Positions 18,526 to 27,195 of a stretch of 64,000 nt of DNA are shown here, in pieces. The stretch is from assembly GCA_029261895.1 (NCBI GenBank), contig JAJDAK010000041.1:1-64000 (forward strand). Direction: 5' to 3'. This DNA is from Deltaproteobacteria bacterium. GTDB lineage: Bacteria > Myxococcota_A > UBA9160 > SZUA-336. Positions within the stretch are counted from its first letter, which is position 1. Each line of letters starts with the position of its first letter. A program made the translations under genes and the position numbers. The notes under the pieces are model-generated. The model did not search any database. It was not told the origin of the DNA and was given only the letters and a program-made list of their open reading frames with translations.

Positions 18526-18799
18526 GTAAAAGATTCGCGGATAGAGACTTCAAATCCGCGTACGAGTTTTGCAGGCTAGAGGATAGGACAAATAAGTGCC
18601 CTTTTTGGGAATTGTCTCGCTACCGATAACGGTGGATTCTGGATCCTGGGATTTGTGCAGGGGAGGGGCCTAAACGGTTGAAAGCTTTGCCGCGTTGGAT
18701 GCGTTACACACGCGCCTGAAAGCGCCGCCCGGCGTAAAAATCGAGTTCGCTCGCGAGCCGCAAATGCCATCGTTTTGGGGTCTTCCAGGGCGGTGGAAT
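18526..18799. other. Divergent intergenic region between methyltransferase and solo-RHS 4
   Basis: About 275 bp before the duplicated promoter block. A plus frame after the TAA near 18672 is open into the repeat and holds PPGVKIEFAREPQMPSFW. It lacks an ATG and is probably a remnant or chance. No other feature was recognised. Confidence 0.35.
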
Positions 18800-18822
18800 T
18801 TTTCCAGGGTCATCACTCATCA

Positions 18823-18838
18823 TTTCTCGGCTGAGAAA
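18823..18838 (+). promoter_or_regulatory. Palindromic operator-like site upstream of solo-RHS 4
   Basis: TTTCTCGGCTGAGAAA is a 16-bp inverted repeat with one imperfect pair, centred about 42 nt before the start codon. It is the counterpart of the perfect palindrome at 13373-13386. Confidence 0.5.
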
Positions 18839-18860
18839 CCATTCTACCCCTGCACTTAGC

Positions 18861-18866
18861 TATAAT
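18861..18866 (+). promoter_or_regulatory. Consensus -10 box of solo-RHS 4
   Basis: A perfect TATAAT ends 7 nt before the ATG at 18873, so the predicted +1 is the A of the start codon. No -35 consensus at the usual spacing; the palindrome sits there instead. Confidence 0.5.
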
Positions 18867-18872
18867 TGCTGG

Positions 18873-19940
18873 ATGCGGCTCCTGCTCCTCACCTTCCTGC
18901 TTCTAGCAACCCCTACACTCGCAGCGGAGTATCGCTTTTACCACCCCGACCCGTTGGGTTCGAATGCGGTGGTTACGAATCGCGCAGGCGAGGTCGTGCA
19001 GTGGATCGTGCTTACACCGTATGGTGAAACGCGCGCCGTTGTGGATGGCGCTGGAAGTTCAATCGATCCCAGCGCCGATAGCACGCGCCATCTTTTTACC
19101 GGGCAAGAGCACGACCCCGAAAGCGACCTTCAGTACTTCGGTGCGCGCTACTACGATCCGTTCGTAGGAGGATTTCTGTCGCAGGATCCGGTTTGGATCG
19201 CGAGCCCATCGAGCGCCCTCGGCATACTCGAAAGTAAACCCGCGGTTGCCAATGGGTACAGCTACGCGCTAAACCAGCCCACCCGCTGGACTGATCCCAG
19301 CGGACAGATTCCGGAAGTTTCCGACGGCAGCACGGACACGCCATTCTTTCGTGACCCGCTGAGAGAGGTGCCCGAGAATTCGCTCGCTCCGGGTATGAAG
19401 CGCGGGAAACCCGAAGGTACGTTCCACGTTTTCTTAACCGCGGAAGAGGCCATCGAACAGGGTCTGTTTGACGGTTCCTCCCCGTTCGATAGCCCGACCA
19501 TACGTAGCACCGGATACTCTGCGATGCGGGATACCGCATATACGGCGCGCGAGAACAGCTTCGACGTAGTCGATGACGGGCGCATGGACGTGCGACACCC
19601 TCGCTCGGAGTTCTCCACCCGTGGAAGAGTCACCGACAACGTCGCAAAGAACCAGATCGCCCACGTCCATACCCACCCGCTCACTGATTTGGGTCCCCAG
19701 TTCAGCAATCGACTCGAGCACGAACTTGGTGGCTTGGGGATCGATACTCCGCTGTTGCGGCAGTTCCCTGAACGTATGGACCCCATGTTCATCATCACGA
19801 ACTTCTCGGTCTACAAGCTGACGCTCGCGTCAAAAGTGCCGTATCGAGACCCGATTGCCCATGTGATTCGGCTGGGGAGCGCTGTCGAGGTGCTCACGGG
19901 GCGTCCGCCGGGAAGCGCCAACAGGCCGTTATTTCGCTAG
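18873..19940 (+). CDS. Solo-RHS 4: secreted RHS core with JAMM-like (HxHP) C-terminal domain
   Basis: 355 residues. Close paralogue of solo-RHS 3: signal peptide MRLLLLTFLLLATPTLA, RHS core (YRFYHPDPLGSN, HLFTGQEHDPESDL, ARYYDPFVGGFLSQDP, DPSG) and a C-terminal domain with IAHVHTHPL and FSNRLEHEL. The H-x-H-P is kept, supporting a metal-site role. Differences concentrate near the core N-terminus (VTNRAGEVVQWIV against VTDRSGNVVQRTV) and in a C-terminal segment around the MDVRHPRSEF region. Elsewhere the proteins are nearly identical. The reverse-strand gene at 19986 is convergent and 45 nt away. No immunity-like gene adjoins. Confidence 0.85.
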   Translation: MRLLLLTFLLLATPTLAAEYRFYHPDPLGSNAVVTNRAGEVVQWIVLTPYGETRAVVDGAGSSIDPSADSTRHLFTGQEHDPESDLQYFGARYYDPFVGGFLSQDPVWIASPSSALGILESKPAVANGYSYALNQPTRWTDPSGQIPEVSDGSTDTPFFRDPLREVPENSLAPGMKRGKPEGTFHVFLTAEEAIEQGLFDGSSPFDSPTIRSTGYSAMRDTAYTARENSFDVVDDGRMDVRHPRSEFSTRGRVTDNVAKNQIAHVHTHPLTDLGPQFSNRLEHELGGLGIDTPLLRQFPERMDPMFIITNFSVYKLTLASKVPYRDPIAHVIRLGSAVEVLTGRPPGSANRPLFR

Positions 19941-19985
19941 GCATGTTGGTCGCCCAGTTGACTCCCTCGATTGGGGACTTCGGTC

Positions 19986-22529
19986 TTAGTGCCTTCGCCA
20001 GCGTCGGCGCAGATAAATCGCGGGTAGAACCAAAAAGGCCGTGAGGAACCCGCCACCGCAAGGCGCTGGAAACAATTCGAAACCGTCTGCAATGCGATCG
20101 AAGTGATGGCCGCTGTCGTTGACTTCGATGAGCGCGGTTTCAATAGTCGCGGCGATATCGTCGCACGCACAATTGCTACCCGCAGCACAACTCTCCCAAT
20201 TGGGATTTGCCACTTCGAGCTGCAAAACTTTTCCGGCGGGTACACGACCTGCGAGCATGCGCTGTGCCACGTCGCCGTTCTGTCGCGTGCGGTAGTCCCG
20301 GAAGTTGCCGAAGTTCGTTTCAAAGCCGTAGCGGAAGGGGTTGCCCTCGCGTAAGAAAGTTCGCAGGTGATCCAGACGATAAACCCGTCCTGCCTCAGAG
20401 TTAACAGTGTTAAACACAAAGCGAATCTTTGTGATCTGTGTAACGTCGAGCTCGCCGTCGGTTGTGGTCGGTGGCTCGAACCAGTGCTGCAGCAGGAGAT
20501 CGGTCCACTGACCGAGGCCGAGACGAGGATTGCCAGAGCCCGCTGCCTCGCCTAAATGCCAAACACCTGAGTTTCCGTTGGCGTCGAAGAGCTGCAGCCT
20601 GTGTCCGTCGTCTGCAGTGAACTGGTCGTGGCTGAAGACCACGGGATCGATCCTGTCATTGGGATCGGTCCAGACTTCCCATTGCAGGTACTGGTGAAGC
20701 AAATTGATTGGGGTTGCAGGTGTCCATTCTGCCCAGCCTGACGTTGCTGCTTGGGTGACGAGTTGTAGGCTTCCCGCACCCTCGTCAAATTCGTTGGGGT
20801 CGTCCGATACAATCAGCCCGGAGAAGGCCCAGCTGGAATCCGATGCGGCATTATCCAAATCGTCCAGCACCACGATCACGGGTTCTCCGATCTCGGTGAT
20901 CTCGCAATCCGTACAGTTTCCAGAAATTCGCCAACGCAGGTCGCAAGAGGTATTGGCCCCAACATCTTTGTTGACCGTCATCGTGGTTACGGCCAGGTAC
21001 GAGTCGTTGGGTACCGTGAGCTTGGACTCGGTCTTGGCGCAGGGCACCAACGCGTCATTAAGGTGTGAGATACAACGTGGCAAAGCCGCCGGGTTGATGG
21101 CCTGGTCTACCGTGACCGAAACAGGAATCTCGGTCTCACCACGTAGCTGACCGGTATTGATGCCTACGTCGTAGCCGTAATTGGCACCCCTGTACTCGTA
21201 GTTGGGTCCGATGATCGCTTCCCCGCCGGCCGCTACCGTAAAGCCCCCCGTGATATTCCCGTTGCCAATCTCCGGGGGTAGATCCAGGAGCTCCGTGCGA
21301 TCAAAGAGTCCGTTGATGAAGAGCTGCGTGACGTAGTTGGGATCCTTTACGGCTTCGTCATTTAACATGCGGATGCACGGGTTTATCGTGCCACGATGGA
21401 TGCATGTCCCGTCAAAGAAAACACTACCCTGACCGCGATTAGACATGGGGAAGCCCATCTCGTTGAAGTTGATCGCAGCCTTCACGTCGTAGGGATGCCC
21501 GCCTACGGCGGATTGTAGAGCGTCCGTGCGTGTAGCATGATCGATGGTGCCATCGAGGTGGACGTCGTGCCATTCCGTGAACCAGAGCGCACCTACGAAA
21601 CCCGAACGCGAAAAAAGTGTTGCGCCCGGGTAGAGCCGCCAGCCAATACATGGCTGATCGTACGCACCCCACTTGCAGCCATCGCGGTTGCCATTCCGAG
21701 CGGCGTTGTCGGACCCGACCATGACGGTTGCACCGATGTCCAGGAATCCTACGATCCCAGATCCGCGTACATCACCGTCGAAGGTGATGGTCGCCAAATA
21801 ATCTGCGTTTGCGTTCGGATCCTTATCGAAGGTTCCGCTCACGGTGAGGTTCGGTCCGGCCAGGTGCAAGGAATGGCTGTTAAAGGATCTCCCGAATTCG
21901 TAGAGTACCCCGGTCGCAGGGCCACCGATCGTATAGTGCCCGTCTACGTGTCCGGTACAGCCATCGCAGAGAATCATCGATGTCGACGGATTGAACGGCG
22001 GGTGGCCGGTTTCTTCCATCGTCATGTGTAGATTGATCTCGACATCAACCAGTGGCCCCATATCGTTTAGTGTGGCATCGTTAAGCGCATCCCCCAAGTG
22101 CAGGCATCCGTATGCGGTACGTTGCACGGTGGGTGGCTCTGCAATAATGCAGCGCAACGTAACCTGATCCCAGCCACCGAGCAGACGGATGTCTGGAAAC
22201 AGATCGCCTGTATCAACGCCTGTGCAATCCCCGGGGTCTTCAGCGCCCACCAACGGTGGCGTCTCGTCGTAACAAATTCTTACGGCCTTGGAGATGATGT
22301 ACGAATCGGGGGGCGGTGCTTCCAGGCGTACCTTCGTCTGCGTCGTGAGAACGCCACCCGGGTAGATGAGATCGTTGACGGCTTGCTGAAACTCCGCCGT
22401 GATGTCGCCATCAAGATTGGTATCGAGAACCTGTAGACATTGCGGTAGAGAACACTGCGCCGACGCGAAGCTCGGTATTCCGAAACTGACCCATAGACCC
22501 AATAGAAAGACTGACGCGCCCAATTTCAT
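19986..22529 (-). CDS. Large secreted protein with C-terminal membrane/Arg tail, function unknown
   Basis: 847 residues. The ATG at 22529 has AGGAG 5 nt upstream and opens a signal peptide ending ASA. No family is recognised in the body. It is beta-rich, with phrases like LLGGWDQVTL and VDVEINLHMT suggesting a beta-helix or jelly-roll surface protein, and a lectin-like segment near residues 600-700 (LLHQYLQWEVWTDPNDR). The last 28 residues read PAPCGGGFLTAFLVLP, then a hydrophobic stretch and RRRWRRH. This is a Cys-Gly-hydrophobic-Arg cluster arrangement reminiscent of MYXO-CTERM-like sorting tails, though not an exact match. It is probably exported and anchored or processed at the C-terminus. 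It may be in the same reverse-strand run as the choice-of-anchor gene, but a 290-bp gap with a hairpin separates them. Confidence 0.8.
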   Translation of the reverse strand: MKLGASVFLLGLWVSFGIPSFASAQCSLPQCLQVLDTNLDGDITAEFQQAVNDLIYPGGVLTTQTKVRLEAPPPDSYIISKAVRICYDETPPLVGAEDPGDCTGVDTGDLFPDIRLLGGWDQVTLRCIIAEPPTVQRTAYGCLHLGDALNDATLNDMGPLVDVEINLHMTMEETGHPPFNPSTSMILCDGCTGHVDGHYTIGGPATGVLYEFGRSFNSHSLHLAGPNLTVSGTFDKDPNANADYLATITFDGDVRGSGIVGFLDIGATVMVGSDNAARNGNRDGCKWGAYDQPCIGWRLYPGATLFSRSGFVGALWFTEWHDVHLDGTIDHATRTDALQSAVGGHPYDVKAAINFNEMGFPMSNRGQGSVFFDGTCIHRGTINPCIRMLNDEAVKDPNYVTQLFINGLFDRTELLDLPPEIGNGNITGGFTVAAGGEAIIGPNYEYRGANYGYDVGINTGQLRGETEIPVSVTVDQAINPAALPRCISHLNDALVPCAKTESKLTVPNDSYLAVTTMTVNKDVGANTSCDLRWRISGNCTDCEITEIGEPVIVVLDDLDNAASDSSWAFSGLIVSDDPNEFDEGAGSLQLVTQAATSGWAEWTPATPINLLHQYLQWEVWTDPNDRIDPVVFSHDQFTADDGHRLQLFDANGNSGVWHLGEAAGSGNPRLGLGQWTDLLLQHWFEPPTTTDGELDVTQITKIRFVFNTVNSEAGRVYRLDHLRTFLREGNPFRYGFETNFGNFRDYRTRQNGDVAQRMLAGRVPAGKVLQLEVANPNWESCAAGSNCACDDIAATIETALIEVNDSGHHFDRIADGFELFPAPCGGGFLTAFLVLPAIYLRRRWRRH

Positions 22530-22582
22530 GTCGACTCCTGATCGAAACCATCATATGAGCGCGATTCGTGAAAGGCAACTTC

Positions 22583-22601
22583 GAGGGCTCAGAAAGCCCT
22601 C
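22583..22601. terminator. Hairpin in the gap between two reverse-strand genes
   Basis: GAGGGCT / AGCCCTC, a 7-bp perfect stem with a 5-nt loop. It lies about 220 nt beyond the stop of the 22820 gene and 54 nt before the start of the 19986 gene. It could end the first transcript or attenuate the second. There is no clear T-tract. Confidence 0.35.
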
Positions 22602-22819
22602 TTGTCCAGGCTTCAGGGGCATTTTTGGTTTTCCCGGATCTACGTCCCCCCGCAGGTATTGGGCGCAGTCGGGCCGTCGCTATCGCCCATGATCGGTACA
22701 ACGACGCTGTTTTCGACGCCTTTGGGTAGGTGTGGCCCGAGCGCCTTGAAGGGACTAAAGGGAGCTTGACAATGAACAACCATGACAACAACTCATACGC
22801 ACGTAGCAAGCCTTGATAG

Positions 22820-24601
22820 CTAGTCCTTGGCCACGAAGCGGGTCGACGTCTGCCGGGCGATATCTTCCGCATCGAACTGGGCACCCCAGCAACCCGACGA
22901 GTCGCCCACCACCCACTGAACTTGAATCGGCGGCTCAAGCGTTTCAAGCGCGAGGTCCGGAAGGTTCGCACCCTTTCCATTGACCTCAATACGCGCGCGA
23001 TTCGCAGCACCTGACTTAAGGGTGACTTTTCGAATGCCGTCCGAAGCACCCGAAACATCTTTATAGCGATAGCTGTTTTGACCGACGGCTCGCCATCGTT
23101 CAGAACTCGGCGCCGTGCCGAACTGTGCCACGAGTTTATGTGTGGATCCCGCATAAATGCACAGTGCATGACCCGCTTGATCGGCCGGATCGCCGAACTC
23201 CGATCGATCTGTCGATGCTCCCCGATGCCAGCGCCAAAGTAGACGATCACGATGATTGAGCACGGGCTCGTTCGTCCAACTCAGACGATTGCGCGAGGCC
23301 ACCTTGCAGCTTGTTTGCGGCTGCGGTGTACACAAAGCAGGCAGTCGCGGCCGCAAGACATAAACACCAGATTCGATGCCGCTCACCACCACCGTGCCAC
23401 TCTCAAAGAAGGGATAAACACTCCATGCTCCGAGAAACGCGCGAGCGTCGCTTTCCGGATGAATATCAAAATAGGCGACCTCCGTCAGATCACCGGAACC
23501 TACATCGTTGGGACGAAGGATACGCAACCCGGATGTGTAGTTGGCTTCGTATACAAAACCACGATGCACGTAAAGGTTGTGATCAATCGATGACGTTGGG
23601 CCATCGTATATTCCTGAGATAAAAGGATTAGCCAAATCAGAGACGTCAACTACACGAGTCCGCGTCGGATGACTAAAAACCAATTCGTCGAATTCATCTC
23701 CGAATAAGAAGTAACGATGATCTTCAGTCAGCCAGCCTTGATGCGTAAACCCACGACCCGTGTAGCTCATACGCGCAAGCTGTAACGGATTCAACTTGTC
23801 GGTTACATCAACAATCGTAAGTACATCCTCATTTGAATTAATGCAGATCTCGTGGCCCGTAAACGCCGCATCCGGTCCGTGATAGATCGCGCACTGCGCA
23901 TCGTGTACGCGCCCGTCTTCATCCACACAGCCAGCGAAAACGGGATTTATCGGATCCGCGAGATCCAACATATGCATTCCACCGCTGCACGTATCCGTCC
24001 GCAAGGCGTATGCAAATCCCGTGTCTTCATTGATCGCGATGTTGTGTGAATTCCCGAACCCAGCGTAGTGGTTGGTTGGCACCAGTATTTCTGGAATGGT
24101 GGTTAGGCTCCGCAGCTCGGTGAGATCATAGATCTGCAGACCGTGGTCCGGCGCTTCACTCACGATGTACGCATAGTTCTGATAAACCTTGATATCCCGA
24201 TGCAATTCGTTGGTTGTTGCGGTGGACATGTGCCCCATGAACACGGGAGCACGCGGATCCGTGATATCTACGAATGCTGTTCCATCTGAAAGTCCCACGA
24301 TTGCGAACTCGTGGCCATCATTTGGATCGGTCCATCCCCAGATATCATTGGCGGTTTCGTTTTCTCCCGCTCCGACTTCGGAAAGCGCAAGAAACGACAG
24401 TAAATCGATACTCTCGCAAGGAAATCCTGCGGCCGAGTCATGCTCGCATCTTGCTTCGCCCAAAGAAGGCGCGTTCACAGTATTCGGATCTGGAATATCA
24501 TGCGCGAACGCTATAGACATTGGCCCTACAAATAACAACCATCCACAGGCTGCGATCTGAACCCAACCGTTTTTCCTCCGAAGCTGGCAGTGCGGAGCCA
24601 A
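22820..24601 (-). CDS. Secreted choice-of-anchor B family protein (LVIVD-type propeller)
   Basis: 593 residues from TTG at 24601, with GGAAG 8 nt upstream and a good -10 box about 40 nt upstream. Signal peptide ends AFAHD. Residues about 45-425 follow the choice-of-anchor B pattern: NDIWGWTDPNDGHEFAIVG, GTAFVDITDPRAPVFMGHM, DIKVYQNYAYIVSEAPDHG, LQIYDLTELR, HNIAINEDTGFAYALRT and ALFGDEFDE-like positions. Each blade carries V-D-I/L-x-D-P. It is expected to form an extracellular beta-propeller. Residues about 430-593 are a further beta domain with RSEFGDPADQAGHALCIYA. No catalytic residues can be named. Proteins of this family are often surface or secreted proteins of marine bacteria with no defined role. 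Confidence 0.88.
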   Translation of the reverse strand: MAPHCQLRRKNGWVQIAACGWLLFVGPMSIAFAHDIPDPNTVNAPSLGEARCEHDSAAGFPCESIDLLSFLALSEVGAGENETANDIWGWTDPNDGHEFAIVGLSDGTAFVDITDPRAPVFMGHMSTATTNELHRDIKVYQNYAYIVSEAPDHGLQIYDLTELRSLTTIPEILVPTNHYAGFGNSHNIAINEDTGFAYALRTDTCSGGMHMLDLADPINPVFAGCVDEDGRVHDAQCAIYHGPDAAFTGHEICINSNEDVLTIVDVTDKLNPLQLARMSYTGRGFTHQGWLTEDHRYFLFGDEFDELVFSHPTRTRVVDVSDLANPFISGIYDGPTSSIDHNLYVHRGFVYEANYTSGLRILRPNDVGSGDLTEVAYFDIHPESDARAFLGAWSVYPFFESGTVVVSGIESGVYVLRPRLPALCTPQPQTSCKVASRNRLSWTNEPVLNHRDRLLWRWHRGASTDRSEFGDPADQAGHALCIYAGSTHKLVAQFGTAPSSERWRAVGQNSYRYKDVSGASDGIRKVTLKSGAANRARIEVNGKGANLPDLALETLEPPIQVQWVVGDSSGCWGAQFDAEDIARQTSTRFVAKD

Positions 24602-24643
24602 GACTTACACTTCCTTGCAACTTACAGCCATACCGTGCGAAGC

Positions 24644-24649
24644 ATTATA
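24644..24649 (-). promoter_or_regulatory. -10 box for the choice-of-anchor gene
   Basis: On the reverse strand this is TATAAT preceded directly by TG. The predicted start of transcription is near 24637 and the start codon is at 24601, leaving a leader with GGAAG. No convincing -35. Confidence 0.45.
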
Positions 24650-24738
24650 CATCAAATTGACCCGACCCTTTGAGTGTGTCGTACCAATGGAGCGTCTTTT
24701 TCGCGGCACCGTGAAGCCGAGAATCAGGTCCCCTCAGG

Positions 24739-25698
24739 CTAGTAGCGACCCAGAACGCGGTAGGCCAGGGAGATGGCGATGCGAATGAGAAGCGGGGGAG
24801 CATGTTGGCGTGGGACGGTAGAGACGAAGGGCCGGTCAATCGTGCGCGTGAAGAGTGATCCGTAACCAAGGTGGTACTGGGAGAGCGTCTCAAAGTAGTG
24901 GCGCACTTCCTTGGAACGCTGATTTAGAATGCGGCCATCGATACTTCCGAGGCGGGGATTGGAGTGCGTCCCCGCCAGGAGTCCAGCCGCATAGGGTGTG
25001 ATTGAAGAATTGTCGCGCAGCCCCAGGGCGATGCGAAGCTCATCGCGCAGCTGTTCGAAGCGGCTGCAGAAAATGCACCAGGCTTCTTCGAGCGCATCGT
25101 CGCCCCGGTCCTCTTTGAACCAGTTCTCGCGCAACTCGTGCACAGAAGTGAGTCCCGACGGTGGAGATCCATCGCCCGTGAGAAGTTGAAGCCCTTTAAG
25201 CGGAAGCATGATGGATTTCACTTTCGACAAAAGAACGCGCGTGGAGATTTCTCCAGAAGCCCGGGCCGTTCGATAGATATGCTCGTACGAACAGTAGTCC
25301 TCGAGCACGCGCGCCCAAGATAGTTCCAAGCCTAGATCGGGTGGATAAGGACCCGCGTGCTTAGTGGGCAGAAGATCCTCGCCCGCGAGAAGCCTCGGCT
25401 GGTAGTGGCCCGTATAGTTCAACACGGCAAGGCATTCGGGCGGCAAAAAATGCGGCTGATGTCGAAAGGGCCGTTGCAGCCGCTTGGGTAGCCGAACGCG
25501 AAAGGAGTAGTACTGTGCATTGTCGCGACGCGCAGCATCAGGAACAACGAGTAAATCAATATCCGAAATTCCCGGAATGATACGACTGCCGACCTGGTAG
25601 ATCGCCTTGGCGCGATGCCTGATCCGCCCAACATAGGTATCCACCGCCTCGTCGTAAACTTCGGGCGCTAGGTACATAGGTCGGTCAGTGAAAAACAT
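24739..25698 (-). CDS. Nucleotidyltransferase-fold protein (Pol beta superfamily)
   Basis: 319 residues from the ATG at 25698, which has GGAGG 5 nt upstream; a start 25 codons earlier is unlikely. The signature is GSRIIPGISDIDLLVV, the GS ... DxD metal-binding motif of Pol beta-type nucleotidyltransferases, followed by a long helical region without another named domain. It could be a minimal nucleotidyltransferase acting on a sugar, drug or protein, or a catalytically retired relative; a third acidic residue cannot be assigned with confidence. It is divergently transcribed from the glycosyltransferase, with a shared AT-rich gap (TTATTATAT), so the two may be co-regulated in a surface-polysaccharide or modification pathway (inference). 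Confidence 0.78.
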   Translation of the reverse strand: MFFTDRPMYLAPEVYDEAVDTYVGRIRHRAKAIYQVGSRIIPGISDIDLLVVPDAARRDNAQYYSFRVRLPKRLQRPFRHQPHFLPPECLAVLNYTGHYQPRLLAGEDLLPTKHAGPYPPDLGLELSWARVLEDYCSYEHIYRTARASGEISTRVLLSKVKSIMLPLKGLQLLTGDGSPPSGLTSVHELRENWFKEDRGDDALEEAWCIFCSRFEQLRDELRIALGLRDNSSITPYAAGLLAGTHSNPRLGSIDGRILNQRSKEVRHYFETLSQYHLGYGSLFTRTIDRPFVSTVPRQHAPPLLIRIAISLAYRVLGRY

Positions 25699-25785
25699 CG
25701 AGCCTCCGCCACGGATTGGCTTAGTGTTATTATATCCCGAACGGAATTTCAGGTGTCGGCAAGCAAGCGGCAATAGGAGCTGCGC

Positions 25786-25857
25786 ATGAGTTGCGTACGA
25801 GTGTTGAGGCTAGGCAGTTTCAGTTCACCTTCGCAACTGCCGCACAATCCAAAGTGA
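25786..25857 (+). CDS. Possible 23-residue leader peptide overlapping the glycosyltransferase start
   Basis: ATG at 25786 has a strong AGGAG 6 nt upstream, the best ribosome site in the region. The 23-codon frame ends in TGA at 25855-25857, overlapping the GTG of the glycosyltransferase (GTGA). This is the arrangement of translational coupling. The peptide has no recognised family. It may equally be that the Shine-Dalgarno serves the TTG at 25791, giving a longer glycosyltransferase. Confidence 0.4.
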   Translation: MSCVRVLRLGSFSSPSQLPHNPK

Positions 25858-27059
25858 ATATTCTCTACGCTTCCCTTTGCTATCCACCAAGTGTGGGTGG
25901 AGCCGGACTCCATCTGCACCGTGTGGCTTGCGAGTTGGTTTCGCAGGGCCATCAGGCTCGCGTGATTACGCAATGGACACGCATCCGCGACGACTTTCTC
26001 TTCGGCTCTACGCTGCGCGCGGACCCGCCCCATGCCTATGTTGAAGACGGTATTCCCGTTCAACAAATCGGTTTCAGTGAGTGGACTCGGCGTCTCATGT
26101 TCCCATGGGTTCATCTCTACCACCGCGCACCCCTTGCGGCTCGGCCACTACTGATCCCCCCGATCTCGCGGCTGATGAGATCCAGCTTTGAGGGCGCGGT
26201 AACGGGACCGGTCGACATCGTGCACGGAATGCGGACCGGTAGAGAATTTCTACCGGTAGCGGCCATGAACTATGCTCGCAGGCAATCTGTACCCTATGTC
26301 ATCACCGCCTTGCTCCATCATGACTGGCACGGACCGCGCCATGCGGCTTTTGATCGGTTGTACCGCAGTGCCGACGGCGTCATCGCGCTGACGGACTTCG
26401 AGAAAGAGTTCCTGGTAGAACAAAAGGGAGTTGCGGAGGAGCGCGTTCACGTAACGGGAATCGGTCCGGTCTTGGCGGAGAATTACGACGCCGCAGCGTT
26501 CCGCTCCCGGCATGGCATCGAGCGCCCCTACATTCTCTTTCTGGGCCGAAAGGTGGACCACAAAGGATGGGGAGCCATCCTCGATGCCGCTCCGCAGATC
26601 TTCGCTCGGTTTCCAGACCTGGAAATCGTCTTCATGGGTCCAGATACGCCTGCGTCGATAGCCCGATTCGAAGCCACGACGGACTCGCGGATCCGAAACC
26701 TGGGCTGCCTGAACCTAGAAGAAAAAACTGCCGCGCTCGCGGGATGCGAACTCTTCTGTATGCCCTCGTACGGAGAAGCGTTCGGAGGTGTGTACACCGA
26801 AGCGTGGCAGCTCAAGAAGCCAGTCATTGGCGGCGACACGGCGTCGCTCCGTTCGGTGATTACCGATGGTGTCGATGGTTTGCTCTCGTCACATGATCCC
26901 GGCCAGTTGGCCGAACAGGTGACCTGGCTCCTCAGCCATGAAGCGGAAGCCAAGCGCATGGGCGAAGCCGGTCAGCGCAAAGTCGAGGCGCGCTACACCT
27001 GGAAGTGTATCGCCGACGCAACGGCCGCCGCGTACACGGCGGCGACCAAGTCAGACTAG
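25854..27059 (+). CDS. Glycosyltransferase, GT4 family
   Basis: 401 residues from GTG 25854, where the protein begins NILYASLCYPPSVGGAG, the usual GT4 N-terminal beta strand with the Gly-rich loop. The frame extends to TTG 25791. The C-terminal Rossmann half holds ILFLGRKVDHKGW, GPD, and PSYGEAFGGVYTEAW with the EX7E nucleotide-sugar motif. It is a retaining transferase of GT-B fold, cytoplasmic or membrane-associated, moving a hexose from a nucleotide donor onto a lipid or polysaccharide acceptor. Its neighbours are a divergent nucleotidyltransferase and a convergent secreted protease. No other exopolysaccharide genes are present, so the acceptor is unknown. Confidence 0.93.
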   Translation: MNILYASLCYPPSVGGAGLHLHRVACELVSQGHQARVITQWTRIRDDFLFGSTLRADPPHAYVEDGIPVQQIGFSEWTRRLMFPWVHLYHRAPLAARPLLIPPISRLMRSSFEGAVTGPVDIVHGMRTGREFLPVAAMNYARRQSVPYVITALLHHDWHGPRHAAFDRLYRSADGVIALTDFEKEFLVEQKGVAEERVHVTGIGPVLAENYDAAAFRSRHGIERPYILFLGRKVDHKGWGAILDAAPQIFARFPDLEIVFMGPDTPASIARFEATTDSRIRNLGCLNLEEKTAALAGCELFCMPSYGEAFGGVYTEAWQLKKPVIGGDTASLRSVITDGVDGLLSSHDPGQLAEQVTWLLSHEAEAKRMGEAGQRKVEARYTWKCIADATAAAYTAATKSD

Positions 27060-27195
27060 CCGAGTAGGCCCATGAGAAACTTCGCGGCTGTTTTGGCGAT
27101 GGCTCGGGCGTCATCGAAGAGCGTTGCCAACTGATAGGTCAGCAGGAAGAACGCGGGGTAAAAGAGGCGGGGCTGGGATTCGCGACCGTTTTTTG

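Larger units (their letters stand above)
18800..19954 (+). repeat. Direct repeat copy B (solo-RHS 4 with its promoter region)
   Basis: Second copy of the block at 13349-14502, same orientation. The two copies flank the Cys-rich and methyltransferase genes, so recombination between them would remove or duplicate about 5.4 kb. Confidence 0.85.

Noticed and set aside
22640..22783. Minus-strand 47-codon ORF (ending GPTAPNTCGGT)
   Set aside because: Short, no family, no clear ribosome site; follows two in-frame stops of the choice-of-anchor gene.
27056..27195. Minus-strand open stretch ending AAKFLMGLLG
   Set aside because: Reads protein-like but has no start codon before entering the metzincin gene in another frame; at most a remnant.
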